This document shows positions 1 to 8,835 of a stretch of 64,000 bases of DNA, piece after piece. Where the stretch lies: the NCBI RefSeq assembly GCF_002847285.1, contig NZ_CP025407.1, positions 4,558,501-4,622,500 of the forward strand, written 5' to 3'. This stretch comes from Streptomyces sp. CMB-StM0423. GTDB taxonomy: Bacteria; Actinomycetota; Actinomycetes; Streptomycetales; Streptomycetaceae. The number at the start of each line of letters is the position of its first letter. The stretch's first letter is position 1. The notes below the pieces were generated by a model that was not told the DNA's origin, did no database searches, and saw nothing but the letters and a program-made list of their open reading frames with translations. The translations under genes were made by a program, and so were the position numbers.

Positions 1-127
1 TCCCCCTCCATCACCCTGCTCGCGACGTTCATGCGTACCCTACTCACGACGACGGTCGCTCAATCTTGGTTTCGCCTCCCCGGGAGGGGGCCCAGCGGTT
101 TCGCGCTTCGGTGTCAGCCGGGGCCCG

Positions 128-133
128 TAGGCT
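128..133 (+). promoter_or_regulatory. -10 box for leaderless nth transcript
   Basis: TAGGCT lies six bases before the nth ATG and no Shine-Dalgarno sequence precedes that ATG. This is the spacing expected when transcription starts at the A of the start codon. No convincing -35 element is visible. Confidence 0.45.
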
Positions 134-139
134 GGCCCC

Positions 140-970
140 ATGGCGAAGAGTGGCGAGGCGGCATCCGCGGCGGGGGGCCGCGCGGTGGTGCGCAAGGCGA
201 AACCGGCGCCGACGCGGACGGGGCTGGTGCGGCAGGCGCGGCGGATCTACCGCGAGCTGGCCGAGGTGTATCCGTACGCGCACCCGGAGCTGGACTTCGA
301 GGACCCGTATCAGTTGCTCATCGCCACGGTGCTCTCCGCGCAGACCACCGACCTGCGGGTGAACCAGACGACGCCGGCCCTCTTCGCGAAGTACCCGACG
401 CCGGAGGACCTGGCCGCGGCCAACCCCGAGGAGGTCGAGGAGCTGATCCGGCCCACCGGGTTCTTCCGCGCCAAGACCAAGTCGATCATGGGTCTTTCGC
501 AGGCCCTTCGGGACGACTTCGGCGGCGAGGTCCCGGGCAATCTGAAGGACCTGGTCAAGCTGCCAGGCGTGGGCCGCAAGACGGCGTTCGTCGTGCTCGG
601 CAACGCTTTCGGGGTCCCCGGTATCACGGTCGACACGCACTTCGCACGGCTGGTGCGGCGCTGGAAGTGGACCGAGCAGACCGACCCCGACAAGATCGAG
701 CAGGAGGTCGGGTCCCTCTTCCCGAAGAAGGACTGGACGATGCTCTCGCACTACGTGATCTTCCACGGCCGGCGCATCTGCCATTCCCGCAAGCCCGCCT
801 GCGGCGCCTGCCCCATCGCCCCGCTCTGCCCGGCGTACGGGGAGGGGGAGACGGATCCGGAGAAGGCGCAGAAGCTGCTGAAGTACGAGAAGGGCGGCAT
901 GCCCGGGCAGCGCCTCAAGCCCCCGCCGGACTACCCCGGGAAGCCCGCGCCCCCGCTGGGAGCCGCATGA
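140..970 (+). CDS. nth: Endonuclease III (DNA glycosylase/AP lyase)
   Basis: This is a bifunctional base-excision-repair enzyme that removes oxidised pyrimidines and nicks AP sites. The 276-aa protein has the helix-hairpin-helix LPGVGRKTA at residues 141-149 with catalytic Lys147, and the catalytic Asp165 in VDTHFAR. The [4Fe-4S] loop is intact: Cys214, Cys221, Cys224 and Cys230 fit C-x6-C-x2-C-x5-C. Both ends extend beyond the E. coli enzyme with basic or Pro-rich sequence. The stop overlaps the start of the Nudix gene (ATGA), so the two are translationally coupled. The order nth, Nudix, MarP-like protease is the conserved actinobacterial arrangement. The ATG at 140 is chosen because a -10 box directly precedes it. 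Confidence 0.97.
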   Translation: MAKSGEAASAAGGRAVVRKAKPAPTRTGLVRQARRIYRELAEVYPYAHPELDFEDPYQLLIATVLSAQTTDLRVNQTTPALFAKYPTPEDLAAANPEEVEELIRPTGFFRAKTKSIMGLSQALRDDFGGEVPGNLKDLVKLPGVGRKTAFVVLGNAFGVPGITVDTHFARLVRRWKWTEQTDPDKIEQEVGSLFPKKDWTMLSHYVIFHGRRICHSRKPACGACPIAPLCPAYGEGETDPEKAQKLLKYEKGGMPGQRLKPPPDYPGKPAPPLGAA

Positions 971-1959
971 CGCGATCTCGCGGGACGCCCGGCGGGCCGG
1001 GCGGCGGCGCGGCGTCGGGTGCGGCGCGCGGCACGGCGGACGAGGCGGCGCCCGGAGCTTCGGCGCGGGCGGCGGCGGGTGAGGCGCGCGGTGAAGCGGA
1101 CGGGGGCGCGCACGGCGCCCCGAGCGCCGCGGACGGGCCCGCCGAAGCCGCGGATTCCGCTTGTACGCCCGTGGGTCGAACGCCCGTATCCCAGGCGCCC
1201 GACTCCCCCGCGCCCGGGTCGGGTACGCCCGGGTCCCGTACCCGCGCGTCCCGTACGCCCGCGGCTGCGTCCCGTACGTCCGCGGCCCGGCCGCCCGTGG
1301 CCGTCAGCGACGCCGGGCTGCCCGGCTGGCTGGCGCCGGTCGCCGACGCGGCCCGTACCGTACGGCCGGAAGAGCTGAGCCGCTTCCTCCCGCCCGACGG
1401 CGACGGTGGCCGGCCCGCCGCCGTGCTCGTCCTCTTCGGCGACGGTGAGGACGGCCCCGAACTGCTCCTCACCGAGCGCGCCCATTCCCTCCGCTCGCAC
1501 GCCGGCCAGCCCTCCTTCCCCGGCGGCTCCCTCGACCCGGAGGACGGCGACCCCGCGGGTGAAGGGCCGCTGCGCGCCGCGCTGCGCGAGGCGCAGGAGG
1601 AGACGGGGCTCGACCCGGCGGGCGTGCAGGTGTTCTCCGTGCTGCCCCGGCTCTACATCCCCGTCAGCGGCTTCGTCGTCTCGCCCGTGCTCGGCTGGTG
1701 GCGCGAGCCCAGCCCCGTCGGCGTCGTCGATCCGGCCGAGACGGCGCGGGTGTTCAGCGTCACCGTGGCGGATCTCACCGACCCGGCGAACCGCGCCATG
1801 GCCGTCCATCCGCGCGGCCACCTCGGCCCCGCGTTCCTCGTCTGCTCCGCGCTGGTCTGGGGTTTCACCGCCGGCGTCATCGACCGCATCCTGCACCTGG
1901 CCGGGTGGGAGCGCCCGTGGGATCGCGACCGCCGGGTGCCGCTGGACTGGCACGCATGA
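967..1959 (+). CDS. Nudix hydrolase, CoA pyrophosphatase type
   Basis: This probably hydrolyses the diphosphate of CoA or its derivatives. In the 330-aa product, LLTERAHSLRSHAGQ (167-181) followed by SFPGG matches the UPF0035 signature that marks CoA pyrophosphatases. The Nudix box follows at about 186-214, with the REAQEETG core at 207-214. The first ~115 residues are Ala/Gly/Pro/Thr-rich low complexity with short degenerate TP-S-R repeats, and are not part of the fold. The start at 967 gives the 4-bp overlap with nth. A start further downstream cannot be excluded, because the N-terminal region is unconserved in character. Confidence 0.9.
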   Translation: MTRSRGTPGGPGGGAASGAARGTADEAAPGASARAAAGEARGEADGGAHGAPSAADGPAEAADSACTPVGRTPVSQAPDSPAPGSGTPGSRTRASRTPAAASRTSAARPPVAVSDAGLPGWLAPVADAARTVRPEELSRFLPPDGDGGRPAAVLVLFGDGEDGPELLLTERAHSLRSHAGQPSFPGGSLDPEDGDPAGEGPLRAALREAQEETGLDPAGVQVFSVLPRLYIPVSGFVVSPVLGWWREPSPVGVVDPAETARVFSVTVADLTDPANRAMAVHPRGHLGPAFLVCSALVWGFTAGVIDRILHLAGWERPWDRDRRVPLDWHA

Positions 1960-1971
1960 GACGGTGACCGG

Positions 1972-3171
1972 GTGAACGTGCTGGACATCCTGCTGGTGGC
2001 GGCCGCCGTGTGGTTCGCCGTGGTCGGCTATCGCCAGGGCTTCGTGGTCGGTGTCCTGTCCGTGTGCGGCTTCGTCGGCGGCGGGCTGCTGGCCATCTAT
2101 CTGCTGCCCGTCATCTGGGACTTGGTGACCGACGGCGCCACGCTCGGCCCGACGGCGGCGTTCGGCGCCATCGTCCTCGTCCTCATAGCGGCCTCGGTGG
2201 GCCAGGGACTCACCACCCACCTCGGCAACCAACTGCGGCAGTACATCACCTGGTCGCCTGCCCGCTCCCTCGACGCCACCGGCGGCGCGCTGGTCAACGT
2301 CGTGGCGCTGCTCCTCGTCGCCTGGCTGCTCGGCACGGCGCTGGCGTCGACGACGCTGCCGACCGTCGCCCGCGAGGTGCGCGCGTCGAAGGTGCTCAAC
2401 GGCGTGGCCGAGGTGATGCCGAAGAGCGCCGACACCTGGTTCGGCGAGTTCAGTTCCGTGCTGTCGGAGAACCGCTTCCCGCAGGTCTTCGCGCCGTTCC
2501 AGAGCGAGCAGATCACCAACGTGCCGGCGCCCGACCCCGCGCTGGTCAGCAGCCCGGTGGTCGAGCAGGCCCGGAAGAGCATCGTCAAGGTCGTCGGCAC
2601 GGCGCAGTCCTGCGGCAAGGTGCTGGAGGGCACCGGGTTCGTCTTCGCGCCGCAGCGCGTGATGACCAACGCCCACGTCGTCGGCGGCGTCGACGAGCCC
2701 ACCGTGCAGATCGGCGGCGAGGGCCGGCTCTACGACGGCGAGGTCGTGCTCTACGACTGGGAGCGGGACGTCGCCGTGCTGGAGGTGCCCGGGCTGGACG
2801 CCCCCGCGCTGCCGTTCGACCAGGACGACGCGACCCGCGGCGACGACGCCATCGTCGCCGGCTTCCCGGAGAACGGCGGCTTCGACGTACGGGCGGCGCG
2901 CGTGCGCGACCGTATAACGGCCAACGGCCCGGACATCTACCGCCGCGGCACCGTCAACCGCGACGTCCTGTCCCTCTTCACCCTCGTCCGCCAGGGCAAC
3001 TCGGGCGGTCCGCTGCTCACTCCCGAGGGCGCCGTCGTGGGCGTCATCTTCGCCAGGTCCATGGACGACAAGGACACGGGCTACGCGCTGACGGTCGACG
3101 AGGTCCGCGACGACATCGAGCGCGGGCGCTCGGCGTCGCAGCGCGTGGACAGCGACAGTTGCGCCATGTGA
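1972..3171 (+). CDS. MarP-like membrane-anchored serine protease (CvpA domain plus trypsin fold)
   Basis: The 399-aa protein starts with a CvpA-like region of four hydrophobic segments (about 1-125). A linker then leads to an extracytoplasmic trypsin/HtrA-type domain. The catalytic triad is visible: His235 in TNAHVV, Asp266 in RDVAVL and Ser344 in GNSGGPLL. Cys214 and Cys397 could form the disulfide known for the mycobacterial acid-resistance protease MarP, which has the same domain order and the same neighbours (nth, CoA pyrophosphatase). The GTG start at 1972 is 12 nt after the Nudix stop, consistent with one operon. The physiological role here, such as acid or oxidative stress resistance, is inferred from the family. 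Confidence 0.88.
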   Translation: MNVLDILLVAAAVWFAVVGYRQGFVVGVLSVCGFVGGGLLAIYLLPVIWDLVTDGATLGPTAAFGAIVLVLIAASVGQGLTTHLGNQLRQYITWSPARSLDATGGALVNVVALLLVAWLLGTALASTTLPTVAREVRASKVLNGVAEVMPKSADTWFGEFSSVLSENRFPQVFAPFQSEQITNVPAPDPALVSSPVVEQARKSIVKVVGTAQSCGKVLEGTGFVFAPQRVMTNAHVVGGVDEPTVQIGGEGRLYDGEVVLYDWERDVAVLEVPGLDAPALPFDQDDATRGDDAIVAGFPENGGFDVRAARVRDRITANGPDIYRRGTVNRDVLSLFTLVRQGNSGGPLLTPEGAVVGVIFARSMDDKDTGYALTVDEVRDDIERGRSASQRVDSDSCAM

Positions 3172-3182
3172 GCGCGGGGGAG

Positions 3183-3201
3183 CCGGGGGCTGAGCCCCCG
3201 G
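3183..3201 (+). terminator. Hairpin terminator after the nth-Nudix-protease operon
   Basis: A perfect 9-bp GC stem with a one-base centre (CCGGGGGCT / AGCCCCCGG) begins 12 nt after the protease stop codon. There is no U-run, as is usual for Streptomyces terminators. Confidence 0.6.
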
Positions 3202-3249
3202 AATCCTCGTCGGGACCTGCCCCGGCGGGCCGTTCAGTGCACGCGCTGC

Positions 3250-3423
3250 TCAGTGCACGCGCCGCAACCGGGCGCTCATCCAGCGGGCCCGGCGGCGGAG
3301 AATGTGCGGGATCCCCAGACGGAGGTCCACTTCGCGATGCGCCGAGGCGCCCCGGAGCGGTCTGGCGTCCGGGGTGGTGGCGCGGTGGGTTCCTACGTCG
3401 TTGTAGTCATGCGTCCAACCCAT
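3250..3423 (-). CDS. Small conserved-looking protein of unknown function (57 aa)
   Basis: I do not recognise the product. The reading frame starts at an ATG preceded by a strong GGGGGGAGG-type ribosome site. Its third codon positions are almost all G or C, as in real genes of this genome. The product starts MGWTHDYNDVGTH and ends in an Arg-rich segment (RRRARWMSARLRR); it is basic and has no membrane segment. It lies 173 nt downstream of the minus-strand hydrolase gene and could be the end of that operon or stand alone. Two direct copies of CAGTGCACGCG (3235-3245 and 3251-3261) lie at its 3' end. Confidence 0.5.
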   Translation of the reverse strand: MGWTHDYNDVGTHRATTPDARPLRGASAHREVDLRLGIPHILRRRARWMSARLRRVH

Positions 3424-3596
3424 ACCCCGGATCCTCCCCCCGCCGGGCGGCCGGTAATCGCCCTTTCCGTGGCCCATCGGCCTATGCAGGGTGCAATTGA
3501 CGTGTCCAGTTCCAGCGTCGGCTGCGCCGGGTGCTGGTCACCGAGGTGGCGGCGGGTGCCGTAAGTGCGGTGGACCGGCCGGTGAGCTGCGCGGGA

Positions 3597-4523
3597 TCAG
3601 CGGTCGGGCTCGGGATCCTGTAGCCAGTTGACGAGTTCGGTCGTGAACGCGACCGGGTCCTCCTCGTGCGGGAAGTGCCCGAGACCGTCGAAAAGGCGCC
3701 ACCGGTAGGGCGCTTCCACGTACGCGACGGATCCGGCCGCGCTGCGCGTACGCATCACCGGATCGAGGGATCCGTGCACATGCAGCACCGGCACCCGCAC
3801 CGGCAGCTTCATCCGGCGGTAGAACTGTATGCCGTCGGGCCGCCCCAGCGACCGTACGAGCCAGCGGTAGGGCTCCACCGAGCAGTGCGCCGTGGAGGGC
3901 ACGGTCATCGCGCGCCGGTAGACCTGCAGCGCCTTGTCGTCCGGCTGCCGCGGCCCCGACCAGTCGCGGATCAGCCGGCCGACCAACGCGGCGTCGTCGG
4001 CGACGAGTTGCCGCTCGGGCAGCCAGGGGCGCTGGGCGCTCCAGACGAAGGAGCCCGCGGCGCTCTGCCGCGGGTCGGTGAGCATCGCGGAGCGCCAGCG
4101 GCGCGGGTGCGGCATCGAGGCGACGGTCAGCCGGCGGATCAGCTTGGGCCGCATCACGGCCGCGGTCCAGGCGAGATAGCCGCCGAGGTCGTGGCCGACG
4201 AGCGCCGCGTCCGGCTCGCCGAGCGAGCGGATCACGCCGGTGACGTCGAGGGCGAGGTTCGCGGGGTCGTAGCCGCGGGGCGTACGGTCGCTGCCGCCCA
4301 CGCCGCGCAGGTCCATCGCCACCGCGCGGTAGCCGGCCTCGGCGAGCGCAGGCAGTTGGTGCCGCCAGGTCCACCAGAACTGCGGGAAACCGTGCAGCAG
4401 CAGCACCAGCGGCCCTTCGCCCATCTCCACGATGTGGAAGCGGGCGCCGTTCGCCGCGACGTCCCTGTGGGTCCAGGGACCTTCGAGGTGGACTGCCGGG
4501 TCGACTGGCGACGGTGCCGTCAT
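3597..4523 (-). CDS. Alpha/beta hydrolase, epoxide-hydrolase-like
   Basis: The 308-aa cytoplasmic hydrolase has HGFPQFWWTW (44-53) forming the oxyanion/cap region and GHDLGG (110-115) placing Asp112 as the nucleophile. Asp254 (HGSLDP) and His283 (GLGHFPHEE) complete a catalytic triad. An Asp nucleophile with HGFP is typical of epoxide hydrolases and haloalkane dehalogenases rather than Ser esterases. The substrate cannot be read from sequence. Its start overlaps the stop of the upstream DUF1469 gene by 4 bp, making it the third gene of a minus-strand nhaA-DUF1469-hydrolase operon. Confidence 0.88.
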   Translation of the reverse strand: MTAPSPVDPAVHLEGPWTHRDVAANGARFHIVEMGEGPLVLLLHGFPQFWWTWRHQLPALAEAGYRAVAMDLRGVGGSDRTPRGYDPANLALDVTGVIRSLGEPDAALVGHDLGGYLAWTAAVMRPKLIRRLTVASMPHPRRWRSAMLTDPRQSAAGSFVWSAQRPWLPERQLVADDAALVGRLIRDWSGPRQPDDKALQVYRRAMTVPSTAHCSVEPYRWLVRSLGRPDGIQFYRRMKLPVRVPVLHVHGSLDPVMRTRSAAGSVAYVEAPYRWRLFDGLGHFPHEEDPVAFTTELVNWLQDPEPDR

Positions 4524-5095
4524 GACTCCGAGCGTGCCACGCCCGCGGCCGGCTTGCGTCGGTCCGCCGGATGACTTCGGCCGCGCAGGGAGTCGGAGAT
4601 GACGGTGGCGGTCTCCTTGGTGGAGTTCATCGCGCGCTCGGGCTTGCGCATCTGGCGCATCTTGGCGATGCCCCAGACGGCGGCGAGCGCGCCGAGGAGC
4701 ACGTGGACGCCGAAGACGATGAGGAACGACCAGGCGAGGTGGAGGCCCAGGGCGTGCAGCCCGTACGCGGCGGCGAAGCTGAGCACCGGGATGCCGAAGA
4801 GGACGAGGACGGCGGCGATGCCGAGGGCGGCGCCGCCCGCGCCCGCGCGCTTGATGTCCTCCCGGGTCTCGGCCTTGAGCAGGGCGATCTCGTCGTGGAG
4901 CAGCGCGCTCAGATTCGTGGTGGCGGTCGAGACGAGCTGCCCCAGGCTCTGCTGCGTGTCGAGGTGGGCGTCGTCGCCGGGCTCCGGGCCCGCGCCGTCC
5001 TTCGCCGTGCCGGCCTTCGCCGTCGTGACTTTCGCCGTGGTGCTCGCGTCCGCGGCCGTCCGGCTACCTGCCGCACCGTTGCCGGCTGCGCTCAT
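4520..5095 (-). CDS. DUF1469 (phage holin family-like) membrane protein
   Basis: The 191-aa protein has two hydrophobic helices, at about residues 96-123 and 127-151. They are preceded by a long amphipathic cytoplasmic helix (LGQLVSTATTNLSALLHDEI) characteristic of the actinobacterial phage-holin-superfamily 3 (DUF1469) proteins. Despite the name there is no evidence of lysis function; these are chromosomal membrane proteins of unknown role. The first ~40 residues are Ala/Thr/Lys/Gly-rich. The gene lies 29 nt after nhaA and overlaps the hydrolase gene by 4 bp. Confidence 0.82.
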   Translation of the reverse strand: MSAAGNGAAGSRTAADASTTAKVTTAKAGTAKDGAGPEPGDDAHLDTQQSLGQLVSTATTNLSALLHDEIALLKAETREDIKRAGAGGAALGIAAVLVLFGIPVLSFAAAYGLHALGLHLAWSFLIVFGVHVLLGALAAVWGIAKMRQMRKPERAMNSTKETATVISDSLRGRSHPADRRKPAAGVARSES

Positions 5096-5124
5096 CGTCC
5101 GTCCCTTCGCCGCCTGAGGTCACA

Positions 5125-6522
5125 TCATGCCCGACGGTCACCCTGCTCGCCGGGCGGGTGCCGCATTTCGGCACGCCTCCGGTGTTCCGCGGCCTTTGCC
5201 TCGTAGATCGCGGCCATCCGGAGGTGGTACCCGGGATCCTCCTGCTGGTACATGTCCGGGATGCCGTCCATGTCCTCGTCGCGCTCGTCCTCCTCGGCGA
5301 TCGCCTTGTAGCGATTGTCGCGGATCTTGAGCATCACGCACGCGAGCACGGCGGCGATGAACGAGCCCGTCAGCACCGCGGCCTTGGTCTCCTCGGCGAG
5401 GCCGGGGTCGTCGGTGAAGGCAAGCTCGCTGATGAGCAGCGAGACGGTGAAGCCGATGCCGGCCAGTGTCGCGACGGCGAACACGTCGGGCCATCTCAGC
5501 GCCGGGTTCAGCTCCGCCCGGGTGAAGCGGGCGGCGAGCCAGGAGCCGAGTGAGATGCCGACGACCTTGCCGAGGACGAGGCCGAGTACGACGCCCAGCG
5601 GCTCGGGATCGGTGAACACGCCGCCCAGCGAGTCGGCGTTCACGGCCACGCCGGCGGCGAAGAAGGCGAAGACGGGCACGGCGAGCCCGGCGGAGAGCGG
5701 GCGCATCTGGTGCTCGATGCGCTCGCCCGGCGACCGCTCTTCGCCCGGTCGGGTGGTGACGCGCAGCATCAGGCCCATGGCGACGCCCGCGATGGTGGCA
5801 TGCACGCCGCTGGCGTGCATGAGGGCCCAGATGACCAGGGCCAGCGGCAGGTACACGTACCAGCCGCGTACGTCACGACGCTGGAGGAACCAGAAGAGGA
5901 CGAGGCCGCCAAGGGCGAAACCGAGGGCGACGAGGTTGATGCCGGAGGTGTAGAAGATCGCGATGATCAGGATCGCGAAGAGGTCGTCGACGACGGCCAG
6001 CGTCAGCAGGAAGGCGCGCAGCGCGGAGGGGAGGTTGCTGCCGATGACCGCGAGCACGGCGAGGGCGAACGCGATGTCGGTGGCGGTGGGGATCGCCCAG
6101 CCGCCGAGGTCGCCGCGGCCGGCGTTGACGGCGACGTAGAAGAGGGCGGGGGCGGCCATGCCGCAGAGTGCGGCGACGATCGGCAGCGCAGCCGCCCGCG
6201 GGTCCTTCAGCTCGCCGTCGATCAGCTCGCGCTTGAGCTCGACGCCGACGACGAAGAAGAAGATCGTCAGCAGCCCGTCCTTGGCCCAGTGCGCGAGATC
6301 GAGGCGGAGGTCGAGTGCCGAGGGGCCGAAGGTGAAGCCCTTGATGTCCTCGTACGTGCCGCTCAGCGCGCTGTTCGCGAAGACGAGGGCGATGACGGCC
6401 GCGGCCAGCAGAATCAGTCCGCCGACGGTCTCCGTACGCAGCGCCTCGGTGAGGAACTTGCTCTCTTTGAGGGACGGTCTGCGCAGGAACTGGGACTGCT
6501 GCGGGCGCTGGGGCTCGGTCAC
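5125..6522 (-). CDS. nhaA: Na+/H+ antiporter NhaA
   Basis: This electrogenic antiporter expels Na+ in exchange for H+ at the cytoplasmic membrane. The 465-aa protein has about 12 membrane segments. The key ion-binding aspartates are present in WAIPTATDIAFA (Asp149, equivalent to E. coli Asp133) and AVVDDLFAILIIA (Asp179-Asp180, equivalent to Asp163-Asp164). It is longer than E. coli NhaA because of a hydrophilic C-terminal tail (from about residue 400) rich in Asp, Glu and Arg. It is the first gene of the three-gene minus-strand operon. Control of that operon was not identified. Confidence 0.96.
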   Translation of the reverse strand: MTEPQRPQQSQFLRRPSLKESKFLTEALRTETVGGLILLAAAVIALVFANSALSGTYEDIKGFTFGPSALDLRLDLAHWAKDGLLTIFFFVVGVELKRELIDGELKDPRAAALPIVAALCGMAAPALFYVAVNAGRGDLGGWAIPTATDIAFALAVLAVIGSNLPSALRAFLLTLAVVDDLFAILIIAIFYTSGINLVALGFALGGLVLFWFLQRRDVRGWYVYLPLALVIWALMHASGVHATIAGVAMGLMLRVTTRPGEERSPGERIEHQMRPLSAGLAVPVFAFFAAGVAVNADSLGGVFTDPEPLGVVLGLVLGKVVGISLGSWLAARFTRAELNPALRWPDVFAVATLAGIGFTVSLLISELAFTDDPGLAEETKAAVLTGSFIAAVLACVMLKIRDNRYKAIAEEDERDEDMDGIPDMYQQEDPGYHLRMAAIYEAKAAEHRRRAEMRHPPGEQGDRRA

Positions 6523-6703
6523 GACGGGCCCTCCCGGGCGGTGGACGGCAGATACACGAGTGCTGTGTGCCGACCAGACTTCCCGGCGCGCCTCAGGGTT
6601 TTATCGCTCTCTTTACGTGTCTCCGCCACCCTACAGGGCGGCACCGGCCGATCAACCAGGGGTCAGATTACGGGCCAAAAGGGAGATACGGCGCGGCGGG
6701 GCC

Positions 6704-6732
6704 GCCGGCGGCGGGGTGTCCCCCGCCGCCGG
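6704..6732 (-). terminator. Terminator downstream of acsA
   Basis: A perfect 13-bp stem GCCGGCGGCGGGG / CCCCGCCGCCGGC with a 3-nt loop lies 24 nt beyond the acsA stop, between acsA and the nhaA promoter region (6523-6755 contains no gene). Confidence 0.75.
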
Positions 6733-6755
6733 CACCGCTCACCGCGGGCCCGGTC

Positions 6756-8711
<1,956 letters not shown>

Positions 8712-8835
8712 GCCATCTCCCTTTTCCAGGATGTCCGCCTCAGTCCCGGGCCTAGCTCATCAGGAGTGGGGAGGGCGTGACAAGGGCCTGGGGATAAAAT
8801 GGTTTAGACCTGTGGGTACCCGCAGGCGCCGTGTG

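Noticed and set aside
3253..3564. 103-aa plus-strand frame between the MarP-like and hydrolase genes
   Set aside because: Its composition is non-protein-like and it lies opposite the better-supported 57-aa gene.
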